The notes beneath the pieces are model-generated. The model saw only the letters and a list, made by a program, of their open reading frames with translations. It was not told the DNA's origin and ran no database searches. From assembly GCA_014706295.1 (NCBI GenBank), contig JACSVZ010000002.1:131201431-131265430 (forward strand): 64,000 bases of DNA, written 5' to 3'. This document shows positions 29,201 through 44,200 of this stretch, in pieces (within the stretch, counting starts at the first letter, position 1; every line of letters begins with the position of its first letter). Source of the DNA: Lycocorax pyrrhopterus obiensis (lineage: Eukaryota; Chordata; Aves; Passeriformes; Paradisaeidae). Both the position numbers and the translations under genes were made by a program.

Positions 29201-32200
29201 GGCAACGCAGTTTGCAAGACACGTTTTATAAAAAGTAATAATCATAGCCTTTTATACTCCCATGTCATGGAATTCTTGAGGTTTTCTCAATCTCAATGGA
29301 ATATCGAAACTGTTATATTGGTCAATCTCCTAAGGGATCAACAGGAAAAATTACATTAAATGAACTTATAGGTTAACAAATTCATACAAAAATCTGAAGC
29401 ATATGACATCAAGTGCATATTAAACTTCGTTGATTCATTGTTTTGTTCCTATTGAAAAACACAAGAATTTTTCTACCTGCCAGCTATAAATTCTATAAAT
29501 ATGTGATGGATTGAACCCAAAACCTTATCTGCAAATTTGGTCAGTTTGCAAATTGGAATTACTTACGATTGCACAAATCTGATTCTACAAAATGCTTAAA
29601 AAATTCAGATTAAGACTCTGGCCTCATTTATGACTTTCCAAATCAGGGGTTGTATGGGCCTTGGGTTCTGGTGTGAATTCATCCCCAGACAAGAAGGCTT
29701 TGATAAGCAATTTCAGAATGACTGGAGTGAGGCAAGAAATGCAAGAAAGATTTAAGTCCAAGTGCTTTGTACTGCTGCCCAAAAGAATGGATATTGCTCT
29801 GATCTAAACGAGGGGCTTGTGCAGCTGCTTGGCAGAATCATATGATGGAAGAATGCAATGCACTGGCTGGTGTTAAACAGAGAGGCTAAACTGCCTTAAC
29901 CTCCATCATCACTTCCCACTAACATAAATCTTGTATCTGACCCTAGAAGTTCACAGTAATGAGATGAGGACTCCCTTTATCTAAACTGATTCTAGCGTTA
30001 AAATTTTGTATTTCCCATAACTATATTAAACTTTCTAATTCTAAATAACTTTTTTTAAAATTAAAACCCAATATTATATATTTCTTTATTGGTTTCATTT
30101 TCAAATTTTTTACACTCCTGTGCCTATGTTTACAGTGAATAACCATGTACATTCCTGGATGATTACCGGTACTTGTCATTATTCTTATCCATCAGATTTC
30201 ATTTCCCCAGGTGAATGCATATATACCTTGGAAAACATTTTATTACTCTATCTATCATAAAGCTGAGATAACAATGCCTAACAAATGAAACAATGAGTAG
30301 CAGATACACAGCAATCAAGGTTTGTTCTTGTTTCTAATAGGAAGCAGGCAGCTCGCATATGGAATACTCTGTCTTTGTATGCCTCTTTCTGTAATAAATA
30401 GTAAAATATATGACAATGTGTCATGCCAATCTGATTCACACTCTCTTAGGAGTATTTGGAGTGACTGTCTTCTTGTGCAAAAGGTGAGTGCAGAATTTGG
30501 GAAGGCATCCCTTCCATAAGCAGACTCTGTAGATTGGCTGCAGCTTGACTCTTTATGGTGTTCCAATGAAAACAAGTATAATTTTTCTGCAGCCTTAAAA
30601 GGCAAGCTTGAGAATGATACCAAATGTTGCAGCACATGTGTTGATTTGTTATGTTACATTTCAGCTGTTAGTTATGCTAATGGAACAGTTTCACATATTT
30701 CGTTTTGATGTATTTACTTTAATGGCTATGTGTATGTCCTGTCTGCGATTGCCTGGTAACACTGATTGTACGATGTTCTGCTGTCACCACCAGGCCAGCA
30801 CTGGAAATAAGATCAGTAAAAAAGACCTGGGCCTTAAATTTTCAGCCATGCAACCACTGCAAAAAGAGTATAAACTGCTGTGAAATGAAACCAAAATGAA
30901 AACCATCAGGGACCATAAGCTAAGCTTTGGCGTGCAATAAAACACATAGGAAAATGGTGACACAGACTAGATATGATCAGCTTGCATATCTGCTGTGAGG
31001 AGGTCCCCAGCTACACATAGGCCTGGGCAGATGCAGGAGACAGTCAGACTTAAGGAGACATTCAGCTGCCCACAGCCTCAGGCTACAAAAAGAGCTGGAG
31101 GGGAAAACAACTAAATAGGGTAGCAGTTCAGTTTATCCAGTATGAGACAGGAGAGAGGAAGGAATCCATGCCTTGGCCTCTGCTTGGAGGTTCTGTACAA
31201 ATAACACTGATTCAGATGAGAATTCTGGACAAATATGCAAAATTCCATCATTTGCCCAATAAAACCTCCAAGAAGGAAAAGAAGACAAATTCAAGGATGT
31301 CCAGATGCTCAGTAACATGTCATATAAAGAGATTATTCTCACCTGCTCTCTACAGGTATTTGTTCCAAAGACATGTGAAGTAGCTTTGCTCTGTTACAGT
31401 ATATATTGAAATATGTGGATAGGATATACTCCTACACAAGGTTTAGAGAAGAAAATCAGACGAAAGTTTCACAAAGTGATTTTAAAAGTTCCTCGGAGTT
31501 CTTCTAATGATATCACACTGTTGCAGTTTCTTTCCCTGATGGAATCAGTCTACTCTGCCATCAGCACCACTGTGGGCTAAGTGCATGCTCAATTAGAATA
31601 CTCTTTTACTGGAAGTATCAGTTCCACTTAACATTAAATGAGGGTCTAAACATCTATTTAGGGGAATGACAATCATGGTAAAATAATAATGATGCCCTGA
31701 CAATCATAAAAATTAAACAGGTCTGACAAAGATCAATTTTCATTACTGAGGTCATTATCTGAGGTCTGTACTATGAGATCTGCAATTCTAACCCACACAG
31801 GAGATGGAAGGAAAGGTACAGGACAATTAGATGGTTTAGAAAAAATACTATCTCTGATGTTAACGCTAAGCAGACAGTTTCCAAGTATGATGCAGTGTAG
31901 CAAAGGGGAGTTTAGGTAAACTGAATATAATAGATAAAACTGGGAACAGGCTGCAGAGCCTGAAAATCAAACTATGCACGTTTAACGTTTGAATCAAGAA
32001 ATTCCATGGAAACAGTCCAAAGAGCTTCTTTTATTGTCCACAACACAGATTTACTTTAGTGTGGGTTGTCAAGATTTGGAAACTTTTCTATCTTCTTTTC
32101 AGTCTTTACACTGAACAAATGCATTTGTGAAGGGAATAAACACATGTATTTTTGAAGGAAAAACACATTATTTACAACTTACTTGAGCTTGCTTGCATAT

Positions 32201-35200
32201 TTGAAAATGTTGAAGGGTTTCTTGGTAAAAAAGCTGATGATAAGCCTGTAGGTCGAACCAAAAGTACACACTGTTCTTCCACAACTAGAGATGAAAAATA
32301 TTGTAAGTTATTGCTACCCAAATATCACAACTTTTTATAAAGTTGACTTTCCAATGCAAGTAATTATTTAGCTCCTTGGAGTCATCATAAATCAAGCTCA
32401 ATTTAAGATGGATTTAATCTTCTGTTGCATACTGGCAGAAGGACAACATATTTAATAGCATCGTCACAGTGATACTTTATCTTTTATTGTATCCTTTATG
32501 CATAATTGGCCATTAAAATCGTTAACATTGTAGTTAACATTTGAAGAGCAACCACATTTCAGTGGCATAAAGCCAGTGCTAAAGAAGAGATGCTGATAAT
32601 GGACACGCAGAGTTTGTGCCACGATAAAATAGTGTTTTGCAGCAATAACCAAAACAATTAAATACTGTGTACTTGACATACGTTACTGGGACTATCATTA
32701 CAGTTTTATGACATACACTTCTGAGACCCAGAGTCTTGGCCTCATCTCATAAATTCAAACAAACAGCAAAAGATCTTTCAGAAGAAGTCTAGATCTTTCC
32801 CCAAGTCCTCTGTTTTAATCATGTGTTTATGGGGTTCAGACCTTAAAAATACCCTGAAACCCCCATCACTAACCAATAAAGAATGCATTCCAAAAAGGCA
32901 GAGGTAGGGAACTTTGTTCCAAAAATCATAGCCTTCCAGACCTGGAACATGAGTGAAATAGGCCTCACAGCTGAAGAGAAAACTTTAAGCAAATAATTTT
33001 GAAAGGAGTCTGGCACCTGGAAAGGCTATAGACACGTGGGTGGTTGCCTATCTCCAATGAAAAAATAAGTTTATTTAGATTTCTATCTATACACATTTAA
33101 CATTTTAGCTGAAGGTATTCAGCTTTGCAAACACTGGATCTTGCCTTCTAGAAGCCAGAGGCATTTCTAGCTACTGCTGCTGGATCTGGGTTGTGCTAGT
33201 GGTGAAACAGATGTCCATCTTGATTGCATTCAAACCTCCCCTAAAGACTCAATTTTTCTGCAAAGCCACTAAACACTAGCTCAATATTCATAACTTGTTC
33301 CAATCCAATCCTCAATTTACACTCAGCAATGAATGATAGATCTGCTGACTACATAGAAGAAATAGTGTTATGTTTCTCAGAAATCCAAGGAGATTCATGG
33401 AAGCCTAAGAACGTTTTTAAAATAAGATTTTGGACATCACTAACCCAAAAAATAAGAAAAAATCAGATTATCATGAGTAATAGCACAGCAGATTTTCCAT
33501 CTTTTTAGAAAATGGTTTTTGTGGGTTAAGACCTCATTTTTTTCTGCCAAGTTAAAGGTTAGTTTTTAAAAATTATTAGGTTGGTTTTTTTTTTATCCCT
33601 GATGGTACAATAAGAATTCCAATAGGTTTGAGACAGTAAGAATCTGACAGCTTGGTTAAGACCTGTCATTAGTTTGCATATATACATGAACAGTTTATTG
33701 TTGTTGAGGGATTGGAGTCTCACAAGTAATAATTCATCCAGTCATCAATCTTTCTTTCTCCATTTCTTTTTTTTTTCAGTCTGGCTGCCCTCTATAACTT
33801 GGCGTTCAGTCAATTGTGGACTAAATTATCACAGAGTAGGAAAATATTCATACCTTATTCCCTGACTTCTCACAGAATTGCGTGAAGTAGTAGCCTGCTC
33901 TGTTCTCCAAATAAAGAGACTGCAGCATGCTTTCAATTCCTGATCCCCCAAAGACAACACTGCCAGCAGCACTTTTCCCCTGGACAAATAAAACATAGTT
34001 ATACAGCAAGGAATAACAGGCTTTCATTATTTTCAAATGTCAGTACATTGCAATGGAAGGCCGTGAAGTGTGTTCAATTAGTATCTTCATCCCAAGGAAG
34101 TAGACTCCATTTTCTACTACGTATGCAATTGATCATAGCCCTCCACACCATTTTCCCACTAAATATTCACATCCAATGGAATAAATCTGATGACTGAAGA
34201 CATGCAGAGTAGCTAAGTGATCATAGCATCCCTCAGGTGGTTCCTCAATACTTAAAACAGAAAAACAAACCTGCTCTTAATTCTGTCATCAAGTCTTTAG
34301 CTCTAGGGAATTCCAGTGATACTCAACAACATCAGTTAGCTGTCAAGAGTTGTCTCAGCTCAGGCTACTGTTTTGAATTAAGAGAAGTTAAGAGGTGGTT
34401 ATTTGGTCAAGATTCAAAGCATTTAACTCTCATGGAACAAAAGATGCATCTTCTGGGGTTACACCACTGACATGAGCAACAAAATCATGAGCAATTTAGG
34501 GAGCCAGAAACCCATGCTTGTTACCATGGCTACCTCCTAGAGCACTTGAGGAAGAATACATCCATTTTGCCAATGCTCACAGAGAAGACAGAAGAGGCTT
34601 CTGTAAGTAGTAAATTAACTTCTGATGATCACAAGAGAGAAATTATGGCTGACTTGCTGTCTCTGATAGCAGAAGCGGAAGCAGATGAGTGTGGTGGCTG
34701 GCAATCAGCTGCTTTCCAAATAGTAACAGGGATGGAGAAGGGCCGGAGGAAGCCAGACTTTTGAAGAAGAGTAGGAAGATCTCCCTCCCCAATATGAAGT
34801 TAAACGATGAATCCCTGCATTCCCCTTTGCATCATATTTGTAATGGCAAATTGTGTGGTCTTGACTGTAGGTTCCAGTCTAACCAGTGTAAATTTATGGT
34901 ATTTTCCTCCCTCAGTAAGAGGAAAACTGCATATGATGATGTATAAAAACTAACAGTTCATGGTGTGAACTTCTGCTGAATATACATTCCCAACTGCAAA
35001 TGTCCCCTAATTGCAAAGACTAACATCTTTTTCTGTCAAAAACAACAAAGTAAAATGATTGCAGTGAAGTATTAAACAAAGCATGATTTTGAAGTACAAA
35101 ACAAACAAGCACGTGCTCAAGTGCTCAGCAAACCCCATGCACATGTGAGTGGGCTCAGATTCCTTTTTTTCTTTTAGTTGTAAGCCTGTGGGTATCAATA

Positions 35201-38200
35201 CCTCCATGAAACAGCAGACTGTTGTGAGACCATTCCACAAACGAGAAAGGTTTTGGATAAATTTTAGATTGCCAGATGTTGACATCTCCTATGTTTGATT
35301 TGTCAGCATTTTAACATTGTTGAGAAAAGGCTCATCTGTGCAGCCTGTCTCTCCTGAGGTTTGCTCGACTGAAGACCTGCTTAGCAGGCAATGATTCAAT
35401 AAAGAAAAGAATGAAGTACACAAGCAATAAAGAGGGATTGTACCAATGAAACATTTTCCTCTTATGAATGTTATGATTTTAATGACTTTCTAAGGCAGAT
35501 TCAGTTTTCACTGTAAGTCTGGTATACTTTCCTAGGCAATGACTCCACTGAAGCATTTATCCAGATAGTTTTCCATAATAGCTTACTGAACACATGGTCA
35601 CTATGGAGAAGATCAACACTTTCCAGTGAAAATAAACCTCTGTGTGTGCCATGATTTCCTATCAAATAGGTGACAGATACAACAGAGAAAAAGCAGACAT
35701 TCTAATTATACCTCTGCATAAAGATTTGACATTGATAAAATCAAACCAATTTCTCCCCATTATTGACTACTTCATACTGCAGAATAAAGTGTTTCACCCA
35801 TCATTCAAGACAACTAACATTTTCAAGCAGTACTTACATGGAGCAGCTCAGCATAGGTGTACTTTCTATGACCCTGGTATTTTGAGTCTTTGGTCCCATC
35901 CAGAGCTAAGCTATGAATCATGTCTGTGCCCACTGACGCTGGCCTGGATCACATCAAAAAAAATTTCAATACATATTTAAGAAAAATCTAGGAATAAATA
36001 AATAAGAAGGGGCAGAAAAGTGGTGTAATGACATAGTGAATAGTAGAGGAAAAAGTACATGGAGTTCAAATTTATAATGAAAAAAAAAGAGTAGAGGAAT
36101 ACCTTTTTCATATGGCCCTGTGGAAATCACTGGCATAGCATGACTTTGAGGGTTAGCATTTGAGACAGGTTAAAAGAATATGAATGTAGAGAATATCAAC
36201 TATTATATAAGAGAAAACAATTGTATTTGGGGAAATAAACCCTTTTGTGTTGTGGCATAAACAAGGGAGAAACTAATCAGCCAGGAAGGAATTCTCCATG
36301 CAAACAATCTGTACCGTAACTGTGCTTCACTAAGCAGATAATTGTATTAAAGAAGAATCAAAAATACTTTCATAAATATTTGAGGTATATTGGTGTGCAG
36401 AAAGATACACAAGGGACTTTAGTACTTACCACATTCTACTGCTAGAAATATCATCCCTTTGGAGAATCTGACTTCCTGTGAGAGTAGGTGGTAATCTTGA
36501 TGATCTCTTCAAAGAGAAATTTGGTTTAGCTAGTTTTAATAGTTGTTGGTGAGTTAGTTCTACTTTTCTAAAAGACATTACAGAAAAGTAAGGCAATTCT
36601 GATTATTTTTCCACCTTTTTGTTTCTCTTAACATGTTCTCATTAACTGCTCAAAAACAGTCAAGGGTTTTCAGGACTATTCTTCTTTGTCAATCACAATA
36701 TGCAAAATGGCAAGCTGCAAAAATCTCTGAATATTTTTCAAGATTTTTCAGCATACCTTAATAACCACTACATCTTAAAAAATACATTTTTAACAGGTAG
36801 AAATATGTTACAAGCACATTGTACAGAACTACAGAGGATGTCAGGTGAAGAGGATGTGAACATGTTTTGTGAAACTTTAGGAAGATTATTTTACGTCAGC
36901 TCATTGTAAGATAGATACAATCACTCAGACTGGGAGAGAAAGGGGTCATTCTGCCACACCATCACTGATTATTTTGACAAAATCATTCTATGACTTTTTG
37001 GAGATGCCAATTGCATTAAGAGTGCCCTCAGAAATTCACTCAGAGCTGCTGCTCTTTCTAAGCTTTTGCAAGCACAGTGCAGCTGGAAGATTCAAAAGTG
37101 CAAATTTCTTGTGGGGAAAAAAAAAAAATAAGAGCAAGAAATGGGCCATCAGCTGACTCTGTAACGTTCATGGTACCAGGTCATAATTTTTGTCAAATTC
37201 AACAGGGGCTGGAAAACCTGCATGTTTATGTCTGCCTGAGCTACAGCTAGTCCTGGGGTCATTAGCACACCTTGTGAACGGGTCACTGTAAGACACAGGT
37301 GCTTCTTGCTCCCATTCCTGCCATGATCAACAGGAACCTGGCTTCTGAACTCAGTTTCTTCTAAACAGGAGATCTCTCCCACTGTTTTCCTCCATTGTCT
37401 CCATGAATTAGATTTCAAAGGAAGTAACTGTAGCCCCAAACTATCCCACTTAAAGTAACAGAGGTGTGTGCTGACAAATCTGTGGCATAGCCTATACAGT
37501 TCTTGATAATGGAACCACAGTTTCAATCCACATTCTCCAAGTACCATGTTTCCTGAGGCTTAACACTGTACTGCTGAAAACCTGTAGCTTTTATCGCAGT
37601 TGCCTCTCACATTCAGGCTTTCAAGAAAGAAAGAGCCAAAACTGAACTGGCCACCTGCGAGCTACAAACTGTGAAAAGGTCTGTTGAGTGGCTCATGGTC
37701 CTCTGCAGAAAGCAAACACCATGTGTAGCTGATTGAAGGGCTGAAGGGATAGAAAATGAGCAGAATTCTGCTTTTTTTACAGACATGAAGAATAGATCCA
37801 GGTTAACTGCAGTGAAGTTGTAAGAATTACTCTGGATTAAGACAAGGCTGAGTGGCAGAAGCTGCATTGCTAGAGACTTAATTTTGCAGTTCTGAGAACT
37901 TCCAGCTAAAAAATCTATCCAAACGACTTAGGAAATAGCCAGGGTGTAACTAAGATAATTTGACTCAATTTATAGCAACTTGTTGCATGAAGTGGAATGA
38001 AATTTTATTGCATTTTTATACATAACCATCTTCAATATACCAGCTGGCTAAATCTTGATTTCCTAAAAAACCAAGTACCTTGTTCTTGTTCCATTGAATT
38101 CAAGGAGTTTTGTCATTATTTCTGATGGGACAAAGCTTTGTTTTCAATGTTGTGATCCTACTTACCTGAAGAAGGGAAGGTGGTATGCCAGACTTTTGGG

Positions 38201-41200
38201 TCAGTGGTAGCAATGACACTATTTGTGGGAAAGGATCAATGTCCACTCTTGGTCTCTCTTGACATGTGTGCCAGAACTTCAGTTTTGCACTGGCAGCATC
38301 TACTGCTGTTGAATGAGTGACACAAAATCTGGGACCCCTAGGGAGAAAAAGCAAATAAGTAGAACTTTCCAAAATAATGAAACACTGGGCTATTTGGCTT
38401 CTTTTTTTTTTCAGAGATGCTGTTTACTGTACCAAGATATGGTGCTATATGCACCTAGAATTAAAAACCAGTTAGTGTCAAAGATATGTTTAGATATTGC
38501 ATGCTTCCAAATCTAAAACCAAACTACACATAAGTAAACTTAGGCTGCAAATTCTGCACCATTACATAGTTGCCTTTTTATCAGTCTGCAGGAAGGTATG
38601 CCCCATCCATCCTACAGCAAAGCACAGGAAAGGATTGTAGGCCACAGGCCAGAGACCACAAGTCACTGCTGTGAGGATCCACAGCAAAGTTCACAATTGC
38701 AGGTATTTGTTTATGCCTGCAATTTGTTGAACCTCCTTGGGGAGGAGAGAACACCTTCAAAAAATTAGCCCATATTTTGGAAATAGGTTAGATTTTATAT
38801 CTTCACTTAAGCTGTTAATACGTAAAAGGCATTTTGTATGACAGGCATTGAACAGTAAAGTCTCAGGGTCAAATCCCACAAAGACATACACACAGAGCAT
38901 CCTCAGAACTTTGGAAGGGCAGTATGGGGAACAGGTTAGGACAGAATTTATCTCCTGTGCCTGGAGGGGTTTCCCTATCCTGCAGACTAAAGTTTAGTTG
39001 AATATTATCCAAGGCAGAGAATCACAAAGCAGCTCAGGTGCTCTGGTAGAAAAATAACAAGGGCTCATTAAGGCAGATCTATCTGGCTTCTCACCAGATT
39101 GCAGTGTAGTTTAGGCTCAACTAAAAATTCATGTACCAGTACTTACAATTACATTGCTTTTAATAATTGCAATGGGACAAGTGACATGAAATAACAGGCT
39201 TATCAAAGAAAATGGGCATTTATTAAACAATAGAATTTTATTTCACATCCATTTTTTCATACCAGTAAAGAAGTAGCGGTTTCACTACTTCAGGCTGAAT
39301 CCGTCTTAAATGCATTATATTCCACTGATCTCCACGCAGTAGTTCAAGTCTGAGTAACACTTCTGAACTGAGGAAATAGTCTCCACTGCTCAGCAGGTAC
39401 AGTTTTTTCATCTTACTGAGTTGCCTGCGGTCAACAAAAATAGTCACATAAGCATGTATCAAATGCTGTACACAACTGACTACAGTTCATCCTACTGCCT
39501 AAACTGCTGCCATGCAACAGGTTTTTAACTGCAAGTGGCAGAAGCCAAAAAAATTTTTCCACAAACTAGAGATAGGTTGTGTATAAGAGAAAATGTACAG
39601 TGCTGTAGAACAGACTATCTGAATCCAGCAGGATTTTTCATTAAAGCAGTTTGCCATACTGATGTCCTACTTGTGAATTTAATTTTTTTTATTCTTTATT
39701 TTCTTTCTGTTGCCATCTGTTTTCCAAATCTCTTTCTAACACAGCCTTAATAATATGATGATACTGACTTCATGTAAGCTTTGCAAACATGACTCTGCAG
39801 AAAGAGTTTTATCAGCTTCAGCAGAGTCATCCCAAACCTTGTCAGGACACACATTTAATTGTGTCTGTTTATTCAGACATTACAATTTACTCTGAAATCT
39901 CAAAACCTGCATTGATCTATCCAGGTTACAAGTATTATAGCAATGGGAGTAACTGTTAAATAATAGGAAGTACCTTTGTTGCCTTGTAGTGTTTTTAAGA
40001 GCCTTTAGTCTTTCAATATCCATCCAGAGCCACCAGTATCTCTCCCCAAGTGTTCCTTTAATGAACTTCTTGAATCTTTCAAACTCATGTCTGTTGCCAG
40101 TATCATAAGTCCCGTGACTAATACACCAGGCAGCCCTGCTGTCTGGCCCACCACTTTCAGAACTTGAACTTAAGCTTACTTGTTCAGGATCTTGTTTTCT
40201 TACATCTTCCTTGGAGTCCAAGGCTGTAAGTGGAGAAGAACTTTGGTTAAAGAGTGACTCTGCAGTACCATGAGCAAATTCATTATTTGCTAACTTATGT
40301 GTAAACACTTCAGGCTGTTTTGTGGAACTTTACATTACTTTCAATGTCAGCAGCTGGCTGGTGGGTCAGTTCTGAAATGGGTTCCTTCCTGGCAATTTGA
40401 GCAGATGCTGGTATGAATTCTTCTGGTGTCTGAAAACTTGTGCTTCCCTGTTCGTTTTCTTCTTTTGCTGCACTGTCCCATTTCGGGTGTAGATAAACTC
40501 TTAACTGTGTGTGGGAAGGAGACTCAGCAATGGCCACAGAATAGTCCTCCTCAGCCTCTCTGGATCTCTCACAGGTAACATCGGCTTTTGCAGATGCTGT
40601 CCCTGAAGGGGAATGGAAACTCTTGTTTGTGGCATTTCTTAGACAGGTAACCTGCTTCTCTGTCTAACCAGTTAGACATTCCTTTCAACTTCCTCTGAAA
40701 ATAAGCCATGTCTAACCTATGCTGGCCAGTGTCACAGACACTCAGGTTAGGAACATGGCATAGAGATCCCTTGCTCTGCACTTACATAATTTCCTAACTA
40801 CATATGGCAAAATGTGTTGATATTAACATAAAAATCAGTGTGACTTAAAATATCTTTTCTTAATTCTAAACTACTTCAAATGTTTTCACTTGACAAAGAA
40901 AAATTATAGCCTCTTGATACAGGTCTGTGAAACGGAAACATGGAGAATCATTTCACAGGACCTGAGGCAATTAGGGAGAGAGATACATCTCTGAGAATGC
41001 AGAGAGAGAAAGCTCCTAACATATGAGCTGAGGGTCGTCTTCATCTTGCTACTGCGTAAAAAGCAGAAGCAAGGCTGTGCAATCAGGTATATGTCCATAT
41101 GTGCATCTGTATTTTCTCTCCCAGAACCTTTGAAACCCAATGAAAAATTTCAAATAAATTTGAAGATAGATAGGATTCCAAATGATTACATTTTACAAGA

Positions 41201-44200
41201 TTCATAAAAATTGGCAGGCAAAAGACCTTTCAGTGCCCAACATAAATATCCTAAGAAGATGGCTGAAACACATCATACACTATCAAATACCCAAAGAATC
41301 CAAACAAGAAAGTCTTTCAAAACATATGAATGCCTCTCCCCCCAAAAAACCCAGAATAACTCAACTGAAACTTATAGATTTCTATGAGACAGAGACGTGT
41401 AAGAGAAGAAGCTACTACCAGCACAAAATTACTTGGCTACTAGCTCAAACTTTCACTTAATGTTGTAGTTATGGAAAGAAACAAATGCCTGTCTGAAGCC
41501 TCAGATACCATGTGATATTCAGAAGGTGACAAGTGGAGTTAGCAATGATTCCTTAGAAAGCTGTTTCTTTCCACCTAGTCTGAGCTGTGTTATAAACCAC
41601 AGGGTTAAGCCCTTGTTACTTACCCAGAAGGGTACCTTTTCCAGGTAATGATTCGTCTCTTTTATGCTGCCCAGACAAATGCTGAGTATCTTGAATTTTA
41701 CTAGAAGCTACAGGATGTGTAGATGAATCTGTAGTTTTCATAGAATCACCTTGTTTTGCTAATGTAAACCAATCCTTTACCTGAGAAACTGTAGCCTAGG
41801 AAAAGAAGTTTCATAGAACAATTAAAATTTCTCTGTTTATTGCAGTATTTCTGAGAGCTACAGCTTACTGTCCATAGGAATTCTGTGCAGTCTGTTTGTG
41901 TAGATTTCTGTAAGGATTGTTCCCAGTGCAGAGAGCTGTATGACAGTAGCTGAGCATACTTGTATGAGCTGAGCTCCTGTTTAAGTTGCATTACAACTCA
42001 TCGACCTTCATCTATAGCACAAAAATACTTTGAATATAAAAGCTATTTAGAGAATCAGAAAATGGTTTAGGTTGAAAGGGACCTTGAAGATCATCTATTT
42101 CCAACCCCTCTGCACTAGACTAGGTTATTCAAGAGTCAGCTGTAACATTAGGTTGTGACCTCAGTTACAATAATTCTACCCAATTCATTCAATCTATCTT
42201 GATGTTACACCCACTAAACATGTTTATTTTACCTCGCCAAGTGATACATAGAACTTCTCCATAGTCAATGAAGAGTCATCCTCCTCAGGAGGGGGAGAAA
42301 TTGGGCATTGCTTCCATATCCAGGGAGAGTAGTCACTATCTATAATGAAATTAATGCCACTCTTGCTCCATTCTACCTGTGATATCAATTTAGCTAGTCT
42401 AAAAACAAATGTAGAGACAAGAAAATAATTAATTTTAGCTTTTAATCAGATAAACAGTTGATTTTTCCACAGAATTGGCAATTTTAAAAAATTGTCTATC
42501 TAAAAAAAATTGCTACAGAGAACTTAATGATCTGCTTTTTTCATAGAATAATGCAATTATAGAATATCCTGATTTGGAAGGGACCCACAAGGTTCACTGA
42601 GTCCAGCTATGTATTATTTCAGCCTTCACCTGCTGTCACATATGTAAATGCCAGTACTGCCACTGCACAGCTCACCACCTTTACAGATAGTGCCCTGCTT
42701 TGCATTACCAAGCTTTACCAGTAAAAATTACTTCTTTCAGGATGATTTTGCATATATCTCTGCAGTCTCAAGCCCTGCCAAGAATCCCTTGAACATTTTG
42801 TTCACTAAAATTGAACTATTCTCCCAGACTGCAGAAGCCCTGTATCACTACCAGATACTACAGCTCTGGTTCCCAACATAAGCAATCTTCCAGCAGTAAT
42901 GCCACAGGACTGATCACACTGATTGAACTTGGAGATGGTAGCAAGACAGCTGGCACTCTCATGTTCAGCAGGCTGCTCTGTGAGGATTTCATAGTACTGA
43001 ACAGTTCTCCAGTGCTACTTTGTGTTAGTGTGAACCTCACAATGCTCAGGAAAGGCAATCTTAGAACCACATGACAACAGCGAGGATGTTCTGGCCTCAA
43101 GAACTGGGCAGAACTTAGTTAAGTTAGAAAGAAGTACAAAGCCAACCAAGTCACATGTGAAGGGAAGATGAAACCTACACTTGAGACTACAACCAAGTGA
43201 ACGCTCAGTTTTATTTGTGCCCACTATTGGAGATAAATAGGATTTAATTCTAGAGTCAGGGTGTCTTTGTCTTGAAACACAAGTTTCCCTTTTAGCATCT
43301 GAACTTATCTTGATTCTGATTCAGGAAAGCATCTTGAAATACTGATGTCAATTGAAATTAGGTACATGCTTGAAGTTGGTTTCATGCAATTGTCTTGGTA
43401 ATTCTGCTTGATCAAATCATTTGCTATAGCAGAAGATCAAAGTTATTGTTTCATGAGGCCCAGATATGTGTAAAGCAGGCTGTTGATAAAGGTATAATTC
43501 AGCACTCTCACAGTTTGCTTGTTCTTTGCACACTTTTCCCCCTTGAACTTAAGTGCAGTCTCCAGGTTATCGAAAATAAAAAACATTTTTAATTTTTTAA
43601 CTGTAGAAGTCTGTACCCCAGTAACCACTCTGCCATTACAATCGGTAAACATGAGTTTTGTGAACCATACTGCCAGGCTGCCTCTCCTTTTGGGCCCCTA
43701 AAACACACTACAATCATCTGCATCTAGACATAGCCTTAAGGGATGTAGAGGTAGGTCCTTCCAAAAAGCTACACTAGATCTCCTGAACATCTCCTGAAAG
43801 GACATCTGGAAAAACACTGCAAGTTTGTAACAATAAGTCATCCAGCTATGCCATGGCATTCCACAGAGAACTTTGCTAAAGGAACTCTGACAGTGGGCCC
43901 AAAGACACAAAACTAATAATTGAAATAAAAAAGACTTGCTGTTTTTTTCCAAATTCATTTCATGGATTCGTAACTTCTATTTATATGGCTTACATATTGA
44001 TTAGCAAAAGATGCATGCTACCATGATACCTCTGAGGAACAGAAATTTAGAAAACAGTAAATCCCATTCTTGCTCTCTGTAATGGTGTAGTATAGGATGT
44101 AATTCATGGTCAAGGAAAATTACAGCATGATGAGTGAAAAAAAGTCACTGACTTTACTTTATGCAGGTCACTAAAATGTTACAATAAAGAAAACAGGACA

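Noticed and set aside
30315..30883. Cluster of open frames on both strands in intron 14
   Set aside because: No domain, no splice support, and mutually overlapping; consistent with chance.
37149..37547. 132-codon minus-strand open frame in intron 10
   Set aside because: It does not resemble RGS22, has no consistent splice phase, and looks like chance.
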